Shown: positions 44,372 to 56,948 of the stretch, piece after piece
Layout of the letters: every line of letters begins with the position of its first letter
Numbering within the stretch: the stretch's first letter is position 1
Origin: Pneumocystis sp. 'macacae'
Lineage: Eukaryota; Ascomycota; Pneumocystomycetes; Pneumocystales; Pneumocystaceae
Direction of reading: 5' to 3'
DNA length: 64,000 nucleotides
Assembly: GCA_018127085.1 (NCBI GenBank)
Contig: CM030724.1
Location: forward strand, 310,001 to 374,000
The notes under the pieces: model-generated
The model's database searches: none
The model's input: only the letters and a program-made list of their open reading frames with translations
Told to the model about the DNA's origin: nothing
Position numbers and translations under genes: made by a program

Positions 44372-47300
44372 TTAGAATTTAGTTTGCTTATTTCCATAAA
44401 ACATGGTGCGTTTGGGCATTCTTCTACGTATTCCTAAACGTTTAACAGGCACTATTTCTTGTTTACTTGTTTGAGGAAGTTTTCTAGATTGTGTTTGACA
44501 TAAAGTTGTTTGAGCTTCTGAAAAAATATTACTATTATTGCACGCATTTTCCTGCACATTTAGTTCTTGAATATATGCAGATTCATCAATGCATTTCGAT
44601 TGAGATTCAATTAAAGATTTTGGATCTTTAACATTGTTTTTACATATATGTTTAAATTCCACTACTTTATCCTTTTTAAAATTATATGTTTGTTTAAACA
44701 AATCCGTTTGGTTACTATTATTTAAATTATTATAAAGAATTTTCTTAGCATTTATAAATCCACAATGTTTCGAAGTTATTTCTATCATAGAATTGATTTC
44801 ATTATTATATTGTTCTGAAGACGTCATTTCAGTTCTAATATTTTTTTCTTCATTTATTTTTTCTTGATAAAAATTACAAAATGCATTATCTATAGAAATA
44901 TCATTATCAAAATTGGACCTAGAACTAGTGAAAAATATTTAAAAAAGTTAAATTTAATACTTTAAAAAATAAAAAGTTGGTTCAGGTCTTTTTAAAAGTT
45001 CAGAAATAGTTTTAATAAATGTTATATTTAATTTTGGACTGTATTTTTCAAATAAAACAACAGTAGATATTTTTTCTAGAAAAGAAGAAAGTTTTAAATT
45101 TTCTTGAAAGTTATTTTTAAGGGGATAAGATAAATAAAGCATAGCTTTTTTATTAATATGTTCTAAGAATGATTTAGTTACCTTGAGCCCGAGTAATTGC
45201 AACATATAATAATCGACGTTCTTCTGATATATCTTCAGCTCTTGAATGCGGTACAGATCCATTATAAAGGCCAGGTAAAAATACAATTGGCCATTCTAGA
45301 CCTTGGAATTATAAATTAATAATTTTTAAATTATAATAAAACAATACCTTTTGCTGCATGAATAGTAGAAATAGTAACCTACTCAAATATATTAGTTTAT
45401 ATTTATTTCAATACTATACAAACTTTCGGAATAGAAATATTTTCATTTTCTGTTGTATCAGAAAACAACATTATATTATTAAGAAACTTTATTAAAGGTC
45501 CTTTATATGTATGATCAATTTCTTCAAAATAGGAATAAACATCATTTGTATCTGAATTAATAGTATCTGAATTATTAATAAACTGTAAAACATTACTCCA
45601 ACGTTCATTAAAATCGTCCGGGAATTCTTTTAATAAATATTGTTTATAGCTTATTAGATCACAGATGTAAATAATAATGTCAGAAATATGTATATTTATT
45701 TGATTTTTTATATAGTTCCTTATTTTATTTAAAATATCAATAAAAGTCGAAACAGAGTTTTCTATTTTTTTATCCTTTCTAATATTACATTTCCCTTGAC
45801 TTATTTCTTCTAATAATGCTAACACAGACTTTTTTGCAAGTTTTGATTTTTCTAGAATTAAATTCCATGTATTTTTTCCAATACCTCTTTTAGGAACATT
45901 AATTATTCTTGATAATGCAAGTTCATCATTAAAACATATTAATCGCAGATATGCAATAATATCCTTTACTTCTTGACGATCATAAAATTTACAAGCTCCA
46001 ATCTACTCAATTAAAACCTTTAGTAATATTTAATCAGAATTTTATTTACCATTCTATAATTAATACCAAATTTCTGAAATGAATTCTCAATAGATTGTAT
46101 TAAGACCGAAGAACGTACTAAAATAGAGAAATCTTTATATGTTAGAAATCCATAAGTACCATTTACGTATTTTTTGATTTCTTTAGCTATCCAATGAGCT
46201 TCTTCTATATGATCTTTCAAAACATTTAAAATAGGAGTAAATCCAGTTTTTAAATTTGAATAAAGAACTTTAGCGGGACGATTTGTATCTAAAATAAAAT
46301 TCATATAATATACAAATATAAAAAGAAAAAATTTTACCTTGCTCAATCAATTTTAAAGCTGTATTTAAAATAGCACCAGAAGAGCGAAAGTTGTCTTCTA
46401 AAAAAATAACCGTAGAATCAGGAAAATCGTGTTTCATACGCTGGAAATTTGTAATATCAGCAGATCTAAAACTATATATACTTTGATCAGGATCTCCTAA
46501 AAATTATTAAAATAAAACTAAAACAAGAAAAAAGTACCAACTATTGTAAGACAAGACCCTTTAGATATTAAGCATTTTATCAAATTATATTGAACCAAAT
46601 TTGTATCTTGATATTCATCTACAAAAACATGCTTAATATTTTCAAAACACTTAGAATTTTCCTTAAATAAATGCAAACAATATAATAAAAGATCATCAAA
46701 ATCCTATGTAATCTTTTTTTTAAAAAAATATTATTAAATAAAATAGAATATTACAAGTAATTTATTTTTTAAAAGGTATTCCTGGTAATAACTAATTTAT
46801 ATGAATAAAATGGGGGTAATAAGAATGATCAAACCAATAAATATTCAAAATCTCTTGATGATACAGAAATCCAGGCGAAATTAAGGACTTTTCCATATCC
46901 GAATAATCATTAGTAGATATACTTTTAGATTTCAAAGAAGAAATTATATTCATAATTGAGCTAGGTGAAAGTCTAATAGTAATATTATTAACTAAAATGT
47001 GCAAATCTATAACATGTTTTTCTTTTAAATATTTTTTGATTATAAGAATACTTTAAAGATTATTAGTTATATAAAAAACAATAAAAAACCTGTCAGATCT
47101 ATCTATAATACCAAAAATACCAAGTCCAATTAAATATCCGTATTTTACAAGATACTGTCTTGCAAAAGAGTGAAAAGTTCCTATACAAAAAGTTAGGACA
47201 TGAAAAAAACAAAATAGATTTACCAGAAACCAGTCTAGTTGCTATATCTGTCCCTATGGTTACATTAATTCTGTCTTTAATTTCTTTTGCTGCTTTATTT

Positions 47301-47531
47301 GTAAAGGTCACAACAACGATATCTTTTGGAAATATATTGTGTTTTAAAAGTATATAAGAGATTCTGCTAATTAAAACAAGTGTTTTCCCTTTTTATTATT
47401 TTTTTCATAATAAAAAAATGTTTTTTACCAGAACCAGGACCTGCTAAGATTTGTAAAAATCGTTCTGAACTTGTTACAGCAGAACGCTGCTTGTTAGTTA
47501 AAGAATTGATTAAAGATGTAAACTTTTCCAT
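44372..47531 (-). CDS. SRS2: Srs2-type UvrD-family DNA helicase
   Basis: Srs2 is a 3'-5' SF1A helicase that strips Rad51 from DNA and limits recombination. The start at 47531 gives [20 protein letters not shown] and [16 protein letters not shown] (Walker A, Gly-Lys split by an intron). Motif Ia is [26 protein letters not shown] motif Ib/c follows. Motif II is VDEYQDTN and motif [18 protein letters not shown] near 46470-46620. Motif IV region has [13 protein letters not shown] and [10 protein letters not shown]. The 2B part and motifs V/VI are in exons 45000-46000 ([13 protein letters not shown] near 45350-45400; ILQLLGLK). The C-terminal tail is unstructured and ends [33 protein letters not shown] supports Srs2 over other UvrD members. 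About ten introns. Confidence 0.88.
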
Positions 47532-47693
47532 CCTTTTTTTTATATTTGCACATAGAATGATATTTTATTACATTCTAGAAGTTTGATTATTCAAATATCC
47601 AAATTCAGAATTAGTTTTAAAAATAATAAAAAACAATAAAAAATATAATTAAATTTCAGAACTATGATACAACTCATAATTTATATATCTTAT

Positions 47694-50600
47694 TTATGTT
47701 TTAAAATTAAACCTTAAGTCCCAATGCACTTTCATAAAAATACCAACAACTATAATAGTTTAATGATATAGAAATATCAAATAATTATATACCTTGGCGA
47801 ACCATAAATATATCTAAATATTATTAATTAAAAAAAATAAACAAATAAACATACGAATCCATTGCCTCTCTAAACCTATTTTTATACTGACGAGGAGTTA
47901 CAACAGTAGGCTCTTTTCCACCACCACCTACTAAACCTTTTTCTTTAACCCAACTTTCTAACTTTTTATCCCAAGTATAAGTGCGAATACAGTCTATGAA
48001 TATATTAGAATAATCAAACAATTCCAAATTATACCAATAATCCCCACAATTAATTCTTGTTTCTCATCATCAATACCCACAACCATAGAATAATCCATAA
48101 CATTCATTTTTGCTAAAAATAAAGTATCATTCCATAAAGACGCCCTTAAAATTTTTTTAAAATGTTCACGAATAAATAATGGGGAATCATAAATAACTAT
48201 AATAAGTTATTTATAAACTAATTTAAAAACAGTTATTACATTCAACTAAATTTTCATCTAACAAAACTTCATTTTCTTTACCAGTTGACTGTACATGTCT
48301 ATTTCTCATAGAACCTTTTAGATCAAAAATCTACAAAATTAATTCAAAAATAAATATAAATATAATATATACCCGAGATGTTTTTCTTCCATAAAACAAA
48401 TTTTCCGTTACCAATACATCCATCTTTGTAACCTTTCCTGTATGAGGATTTCGAGAACCTATTTGATAAAATCCAATAATTTTTGCCATTACAGTAGGTA
48501 ACTTAAACAAATTAATGAAGTTCATAAAATAACAGAATGATACTTCATGAAAAAATGCTTGAGACATATATTCGAAATAAGAAGGTGCAAATTTTATAAA
48601 AGCTTCTGTTTCCAATCGAGATAATTGTTTCAAAACTAGTCTATCATCTAAAAAACATATTAACATAAATACTTAGTAAGTACAATGTACCTTACCTCGG
48701 GTCTTAAGAAAAGCAGAACCAGATTTCCCTCCAGAAGAATCCCATTTAAAACATCTTGAAAGAGATGAAAGATAGTTTTCATCACAATTACAGGCACGTC
48801 TAAATGCATCAAATTGTTCTGCATAAAATACCTTGCAAAATAATCGTGCAGAACCCTCTTGAAATTCTAAATAGTTGTTAAAAATTTCAATATATTTAAC
48901 TAAATCTTACGATATTTTAGATGAGTTCCCATAGGTTTTAATAATGCATCTTCTAATGGTTTTTTAATTAAATTTTTCAAATCTTTTACTTTTTCTGCGA
49001 TTTCTGAATTTTCAAATATATTATGAAGAACTTTGATATGCTCCATTTCTTTAAGTTTATCTAAATAATCAGCAGAACTGCAAAATTATTATCTTATGCA
49101 AATTTTAAATATCCTACCTTAATATAAATGCAATAAGAGAACTAGGTTCATCTTCTCGAACAATTATATCTGAATCAGTAAATACATGTTCAGATGAATT
49201 GCTAATACTATTAATAATTAAAATTACAAATATATAGTAATTTACAGAGGATAATTTAATGCAGACCATCCAACAGTAGCTCTATCGACCCAAAATGCAA
49301 ATAAAGCTTTCATAAGTGATATTCTTTCAGCACCATGAGTAGGAATTTCATCTACAATATCATCATTAGAGAATTTAAAACGTTCTGCTGAAGTATAAAG
49401 AATTTCTAAAGAAGAAAGATCAGAGTCTTTTTCTGAATTTTCGAGATCTATATTATTTCCATATAAATTAAATGAATCAATAGTTCTGGATCTTCGCATC
49501 TTTCTCTTTTTTCTATTCAAACTAAATTCTTGTTTATTTGTCTTTTTCAGATTCATTTTTTTTTCATTAATAAGAATTTCATCATCTGAAGTTTCATCAA
49601 CAGCTTCTTGAACATTTTGAAAAACCTCTACTATAGGTCTTGATGATGATGGAGGAAACGCATAATTCTTTTTGATTTTTAAGTGTCTTTGAGTTTGTTG
49701 ATTTTCAAGTTCCCTATTAAATTGTTCAAAATCATTAGGAAAATTCGAAATATTAGTTTCATTAAAATTTTCTGAACTTTGAGAATTAAATTGTGTATCT
49801 AAATTCTCTTGATATTTAAGAATAGGTTGAAAATTTATGCTTTTTAATTTTAGAATATCTTGAAAAACATTATCTTTTTTAAAATTATACCCAGAAAATT
49901 TATGATTAAGCTTAAGAAATTTTATAAAATTCTTTCTAAAAAAAGAATTTTTAAAAGGAAAACTCCCGAAAGATGAGACAGGAAAAGTACTGCTCTCTCT
50001 TTGAATATTCAATTTTTCGGAAAAATTTAAATTGTTATCATAAAAAACATTGATTTCAGTATCAACAGCTTTTTTGTTATTTAATAAATCACTTTCTTGA
50101 GAATTATCATTAAAATTTTTCATTTTTTGAGAAAAAGTATCATTATCATTTGAAAACTCGTACATATTTCCATCCAAATTATCATTTGCTAGATTATAAG
50201 AATTTTTAGAAAAGACAGTAGTCTGCTTTGGGGATGAAGTTTCTATTATCTCTTTTTTGAGATTAGAAACACCAATATTTATATTGTCTTTGCTGTTCAA
50301 TGAAAGATTAGATTCGCTAGAAGATAGAGATTTTAAATTTTTTTCACTAGAAGTCCTTTTTATTACTAAAAGACCATTTTTATTCTATAAAAATTAATAA
50401 GTAAAAATAAAGTATATTAAATACTCTTTTTAGTAATTTGTCTTCAATGCTAGAGTTTTGATTTTCGGAAATTTCTAAACCTTTAGAGTAATTACTATCT
50501 GAAATAAAATCTTTATCCATAAAAAACTTTCTGAGATGCAAAGAAGTAAATCGTCGTAAATCTTTTTCAGATGGAAAAAAATTCTTATCAAACTCATTAA

Positions 50601-53600
50601 AATCAAAATCCCATTGAACAACCATTTCTTGCATAGTTCTTAAAACTCGATTAAGTGGTAAAATTTTCAAAGGATGAGAATTTTCAAATGAATTTTTCAA
50701 TAAATCTAATAAAAATATTCTCTCCTCTTTAATTTTTTTCCTAAAACGATCTATTCCAAGCCTACATATCTCAAATTTATCCAATGGCATAGCATCTAAA
50801 GTAATACTGTTTAATCTAATCTCAACAGAATCACAAAATTTTTCTATTTTTGATTTTATCGAATTATATTCTTCCAATTTCATCCGAACCCATTCCTCTG
50901 GTTTCCATATTATCTCAGTTTGAGGTAATGAAAGACCATAGAGCTCTATATAATCAAATTGAAATTTTACTAGAAAATTTTGATATCCAAAGCAACGAAT
51001 ACGATCCTTATTTATATCATGATTACATGCATCGACTTTACATAGAGCAATGCTGTAAAATGTTAATTCTAAATACTTCCCAAATGAATATTTCCAAGTA
51101 TTATCAGACATTGGTATCATCGGAGTATTCTTTTTACAAATTTTACAATAACTCCAGACATGAATATTTTTCTGCATTTCAGGAATAGGATAGTTTAATT
51201 CCTGCACAATGACTGTAATACGAGCATGATCATGAACATAACATTTATGATGCTCAAAAAGTTTTTTTCCACAAAGATTTGCATTACAAATAATATTAAC
51301 AGTTGAACACATATCTTCAATATACTGTCCCAAAGTACAATCAGTCTCACGATAATATTCAATGATATTCATAGCAGGTCCTTCACATGGAATCGCAGAT
51401 GCTGTACATACACTAGAATATAGTACGGCAAAACCTTGCTGAGAAAAGGGATTAGCGATACCAATATCTTGAACAAAATATGATTTCCAATTTTTTTCTT
51501 GAACTTTAAGTTCTTGTTGCAACTTTTCAATTTCAGAATTTTTTAATATTCCTTTCACATTTGTATTTAATAACAAATGATCATTATCAAAAGCATCAAG
51601 TTCTTTTAAAAGAATATTGATCTTTTGATCTAAGATATTAGAATTTTTATTGTCAAGTAATGTTTTGAGATATTTTTCCGAATCCCGAACTTTTAAGAGC
51701 ATATATGGAGGAGGAAATTTAACGTAAGGCGATGCGGATAAAAGTCTTGCTTTAAATGCACTTATAATAGAATCATATGACGTTTCATAGACATTATCAT
51801 TATTTGTAGAAGTAGTGTCTTTAGGAGAGCTTGATATAAGTTGATTCAACGATATATCTGATAATAAAATAAAATGATCTCTTATAAGACATGTTTCCAA
51901 TTTCAAGTTATATACTACATATATCATTAATTCTACTATTTTCTTTATAAGAGAAAGTTCTTGAGATGTCGATCCACGAAGAATAACTGTACATCCGAGA
52001 TCTTTTGGGCATCCTTCTAAAAATATAAACGTTTTCTTGACATTTGGAGCATTTGGACTAACAAAAGTTTTTAAATTAAAATAAGCACATCTTCCGACTC
52101 TAGGTGATAGTGCAAGTTTATCAATTGATGAAATAATATCTGCTCTTGTACAACGAGAAATTGCTTGAATAACAGATGGTTTTACATTCGATGCAACAAC
52201 AATATTGCTTTCAGATAAATATTGCATAGCTAACCCTGAAACGCTTTTTTCAACAAACAATATAGTAGGATGTAATGCAATTATTCTGTTTACAAGATTT
52301 CGAAGGTATTCTTTTTCCTGAGCTATAACAGGATCTAATGACATAAAATGAGTTTCTGTACGATGATATTCAATTGGAAAAGTAATTAAAACAACCCTTG
52401 GATTTACTAAAGAAGTGTTCATCTTTTTTAACGCAAGTTTTTTTGTAAACACAAGACCTTGAATATAACAACTTAATGTAGGATTATTTCCTAAAATTTT
52501 CTTAATTTTTACATAATGTCGTATGTCGATATCATCACCATTTCGAACATTAGGATTAATATTGTCAACAATTTTAAACAGTATTGGAATTAGAATTTGT
52601 TCCCAATCCGAAAAAGATATATTAAAATCTAATAACAATTGTTTCAAAAGCTCTCGAATATAAGATAAAGAAAATGGATTTGTATCTATTATTTTTGAAA
52701 ATGTACCACTTTGCGGTAATTTTTGAAAAATCTTTAAAGAAATATTAGAAAAAGATTGAGTAAGATATGAATTTTTAGAAGTTTCTGCATCCTTTACATA
52801 TTCGGTTGAAACATGATAATCTTCGCATTTCTTATTTGGCTTTTTTTGCTCTTTTATATATTTATTAGGCTTTACAAACCCTCTTTTTTTTAAATTTGTA
52901 TTTGTTAGTTTTTCACTCTCTAAAAATGAATAATCTTGATGAGTTGACAATTCATTATCCATTTTTGAAAATATGGAACCATTCGAAAACAAATTTGATT
53001 CTTTCTTTAGATTTTCAAAAGTCATATTAGTCAATTTCATATCAAAACCAAAGTAATTTTTTTTATTTATAAGATGTTTTCTTTTTCTCCTTAAAATCAA
53101 TTCCTGTTTTGATGGAATTACTGTATCACACGGTGGATCAATATTAAAGGATTTGAAAGAAGATGCTAAGTAATCCTCATCCTCATCTGCATCCGATCCA
53201 CCACTGTCTATGATATCGATAGACCTAAAGGACATTGGAGACAACGAGTCTAAATTTAAGGTATTATGCGGTAAATAATGAGTATCTTTCGGCGAAAATG
53301 CAACATCTTGTTCTTTTTTTTTAGGAAAAAGTGTATTTATGAAATAATTTGATTTAAATGGACTCTGGGATATTGACCGTAACCAATGGTTCTCAGAAAA
53401 CGTCCTCCCTTCCTCTTTATCAATATTTACACCTTCATATTCATTAATAATTCTGTTACACCTATTACAAACACGCAAATATTCAATATGTCCAAAACTT
53501 GTTCCTGGAATCAATGTCGTACATTTTGAACAAAAAATCTGTCCACATGTACCTAAAAATTCATTAATCCCAAAAACATTCTTTCCCAATATAATACTCA

Positions 53601-54423
53601 CGACAATGATGTCGGCGGCGCCATGCTGCTTTTTATTAGTTATTCTTTTATTATATCTATTCCTTTTACTTGTAAATACCATATCACACAAAAAACATGC
53701 CAAACAGTTCTCATCCTTCATCCAAAAGTCCTTTCCAAGTCTTCCTGTCCGAAGCCTCTCAAGTATTACTGAAATTGACCGTTCCCGGGTCCCTGGTTCC
53801 CCGCTCTGCGTTTGAACCATCTCCGAATCACTTGATATTTCATGTTGCAAAGTGTATCCAGGTAATCGGTTTATAGATACCCCAAAAGGCGAAAAATACA
53901 TGTCATCCTGCATAAAATACGTAGAAATACTCTTTGCTGTCTCCGTTTCCCCACGTTCCATGCAAATCCCGTCTTGAAGCACTGAAACTCGATCAACTAC
54001 TGGTCCAAGACCTGCATTTGCATTCCGTAGGAAAAGCTTTGTAAGTTTCCTAAGAGACTGAGAGAAAACAGTCCCTGTTTCACCTGCTGCTATGCCTGAA
54101 GCCCCACGCAGACTCCCTGCAGCGTTTGTATTGCTGTTTACAGTGCAGATGTTGCTTGGGCCCGTATATATATTATCTGGAAGCACATACATCCCTGTTT
54201 TAAGTGCATACATCTCACATTGCTTGTCTGTTTCTCTTGCTTCTAGATAGTTTGCATCATCAAGAACTGTATATGAGCCTGAAACATCTGATTTATTGCT
54301 GGAGGCATTAATAGTCTCTTTTTTAGGCTCATCAAATGTATTAAAGCTTGTAGGGTTTTTATCTGTGTTTTTCTTTAATTTTTCTGTGTTTTTTCTGCCA
54401 AAAAAACGGGACAAAAGGCCCAT
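47694..54423 (-). CDS. FAB1: Fab1/PIKfyve, PI3P 5-kinase with FYVE and CCT domains
   Basis: Fab1 makes PI(3,5)P2 on endosomes and vacuoles. ATG 54423 ([15 protein letters not shown]). The FYVE domain is assembled as [38 protein letters not shown] and RVCNRC. Two introns (53629-53669 and 53553-53601) flank a 27-nt exon (53602-53628) that encodes the AWRRRHHC core. The CCT/TCP-1-like domain follows ([38 protein letters not shown]). The Cys-rich CCR region contains [15 protein letters not shown] and [12 protein letters not shown]. The C-terminal PIP5K-like kinase comprises [60 protein letters not shown] and [20 protein letters not shown]. The last exons end near 47694; the final residues are uncertain. 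No kinase motif is missing. Length is about 2,000 residues, as expected. Confidence 0.95.
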
Positions 54424-54471
54424 TTAATAGCGAACATATATACGCGCTGTAAGCAGCCAACCATTTAGTCA

Positions 54472-54818
54472 CACGTGATATAGACTTTCGATCACGTGAT
54501 ATCTCATGGTCACGTGCAGAGGAATAAAAAGAGTTGATGGTATATATCTCTGTAAACACACAATACAAATACTGAGAAGCTCTGAAAAGTACACAAAAAA
54601 GACTACAGCAGTGAGAGTACTATGTGTAGAAGGCATTTTTTAGATCTATCAAAGACACATCTGTACGTATATGACACATATGCCTATTTCACATCCAAAA
54701 GACAAGACTGTATGCACTTCAAGCATCGTGTTGTAAGCAATGTTGTATAGTAACAATGGGCATCTGACAAACCATGCATTCAGAGTCTGTGGAGTGTCAC
54801 GTGACAAACTGTCACGTG
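54472..54818. promoter_or_regulatory. Five CACGTG sites in the FAB1 divergent promoter
   Basis: CACGTG occurs at 54472, 54493, 54511, 54798 and 54813, most as (T/G)CACGTGA or GTCACGTG. The first three lie 50-95 bp upstream of the FAB1 start. The last two lie 30-50 bp upstream of the neighbouring start at 54850. Each divergent gene thus has its own close cluster. The spacer 54424-54849 holds no other gene. Confidence 0.6.
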
Positions 54819-54849
54819 CATAGAGTGCGAGTGGAACGCAGAAGAAGCG

Positions 54850-56243
54850 ATGAGTGGTATTTTAAAAAAATGGATACGCGGAAAAGTACGACAATCACTG
54901 GCAACGATGGCAGAAAATCCAGTGCGGCTTGCACAGAGTCAGAGAGTGCAATTGATGAAGGTAAGTAAGTGATTTTAAGGGCCAAAAGAGCTAAAAATGA
55001 TAGTTTCTTACATATGAAAAACCGGTGTTTGCAGAGGTTTCTGATATGGAAACATTTATGTGCTGTGAATTTACACAGGAATGCGTGGAGGCGTATCAGA
55101 AGTAGGAACTTTTTATCTCGACGTTGTTTAACTAGGTCCAGTGAATTTGGAAAACGCTTTACACAGATCAAAGGAGCATATTTGACTTTAAAAAATATAG
55201 AACTTAGGATTTATGAGGCAGAAAGCTTTTCAGTTTCAGTGCGGTTGGTTGTTCCACAGATCCAGTTTCTAGGTGGAGAAGGAGAGGCAATTGTTGGTCA
55301 TCCGGTGTTTTTCACAGAACATCAAGAGATACGTATGCTACTGCGATCACCACAGGTCCAAGGGTACTTTTTTTGTTCAATGGCCTTGTTTCATTTTCTT
55401 AGCATGGAATTTATAGATTTCTTTGGCCTCGGCTATCAGTAGAGAAAGCTGGTGAAGGTATGATGATCCAAGAAATCATTGGGATTGATGAGATGATTCA
55501 GGAATCAATGTCCTTTCGGAAACAAAAGTTTGGGACGACAAAAATGAATCGTCGGTATATGTTATGTTCAGCATAGAACCAGTTGGGTACTGATGAAGGA
55601 TAGAATGAGTTAATTAGAATCCCAGTATCGATCGACGATACTAAAAAACGTGGATTTTTGTTAGCACATACAAATGAAGATGAGCGACATAAATCAGGAA
55701 AAAAACGGCAAAGAGCTTTGCATCCTGGCTGGAGGGTTTTTGTCAAACTTATTTATTCTGTTTTGATTCGTTATGATAGGGATTTTCTGAAATTACATAT
55801 AAAGATTGTATTATTAGTGATGAGCAACTGAAAATACTAAAACGGGATGACTGTAAGCATGCATTAGTGTTGAGAGTCTCTCTTTATAAGAAATTAGCTT
55901 GGTATCCTCCGATAGATATGTTCCAGCAAGATGTTTTTGCGTCTGACAAAACTGCCACGCCGATATCAAAAACATACCAAAAAATGGTTCTTTAATAAAA
56001 TTTCACTCGCTTAAGTTCTGATATTTGCAGACATATTCTCCAAATTGTAGTAACAACTTGAATTCCTCACCAGAAAGCGTGTTTTCATGGGAAGAATCTC
56101 CTGTATTGAACAAAAGTTCCACTTCTATTATTGAAACAAAAAGTAGTGGTGAAAAGCCGATCTTTTACATGGAAAAGAAAGAATTTTTTAGTGACAACGA
56201 TACTCTTCCTCCAAGCTCTTCACCCGTCACATATAATCCTTAA
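54850..56243 (+). CDS. Spliced gene of unknown function, conserved-looking
   Basis: I do not recognise the family. The start at 54850 gives MSGILKKWIRGKVRQSLATM and ends QLMK; intron 54961-55034 (gtaagt...gcag) keeps frame into RFLIWKHLCAVNLHRNAWRR. A basic, Arg/Trp-rich stretch leads to FGKRFTQIKGAYLTLKNIEL and a strand-rich part (SVSVRLVVPQIQFLGGEGEA). More exons read HGIYRFLWPRLSVEKAGEGI, NVLSETKVWDDKNE, EPVGIPVSIDDTKKRGFLLA, ALHPGWRGFSEITYKDCIIS and ALVLRVSLYKKLAWYPPIDM. A Ser-rich tail ends PPSSSPVTYNP. The starting ATG at 54870 reads into a stop unless a 34-nt intron is forced, so 54850 is better. Roughly 370-390 residues, mostly predicted beta plus a disordered tail. CACGTG sites lie just upstream. 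A nuclear regulator is possible but not shown. Confidence 0.6.
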
Positions 56244-56948
56244 TTACAGATTTTAATCGAAAATATTTCATTAGAATTCCAATATTATTATCTTTAACAA
56301 TACTTTTGTATCCATTTAAGTATTTTTTGGAAAAACCTTTTTCTGGTGCTTCCTATTTCTTCAGAATTTTAAACAAAAGATGTACCCACCAACAAAAGTA
56401 GAACACCTTACCCTTGAAAACTAATAAGCATTGCTGGACTTTGCTTTTTTTACTAAATATCCAGGTAGTGTATCTGATCTATTGACAACATGTTTATCGA
56501 TATATATTAGATCTTCTTCTGACTCAATATCAGAATTAATTGTTTATTTCTTCTCAAAATTCATTTCTACATCCTATTTAACACTTCATCTGATACTATA
56601 GTCTCTACAAAGCTTCAAAAATTGTTATTTTACTCTAAATTTTGATCTTATATCATCTTGATAAAATATTATCTAACTATTATCCAATTAACCATTTTTA
56701 GCCCTGGAATTTGTTCTCACTCAACATTTCAGTCCCTTAATAGCCTTTCATTAACCCTGTCATCACTTAATTTTATTTAATTTTCCCTCAAAAATCTCTC
56801 AGTATTCTCAAAAACACCAACATACTAGTGCCTCCTCAGAATTGTCCATCCACACATCCATCTGTACTAATTTCCTTAATTAATACTGCTCTATCACATG
56901 GCATCCTAAACTCACTGCTCCTTCACTATTTCCTTGGTCCTCCTCCTC
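56244..56948. other. Convergent spacer, pyrimidine-rich toward MHO1
   Basis: About 700 bp between two gene ends. 56700-56948 becomes C/T-rich on the plus strand with CCATCCACACATCCATC. No open frame with similarity, RNA gene or clear repeat is seen. Confidence 0.5.

Noticed and set aside
50380..54423. A single 1,347-codon exon for Fab1
   Set aside because: It reads through two introns that break the FYVE motif; splicing restores RRHHCRTCGQIFC.
54870..55140. Start at ATG 54870 for the gene opposite FAB1
   Set aside because: This frame meets a stop after EAYQK and needs a 34-nt intron with no room for a branch site. ATG 54850 runs through with a phase-0 gtaagt intron.
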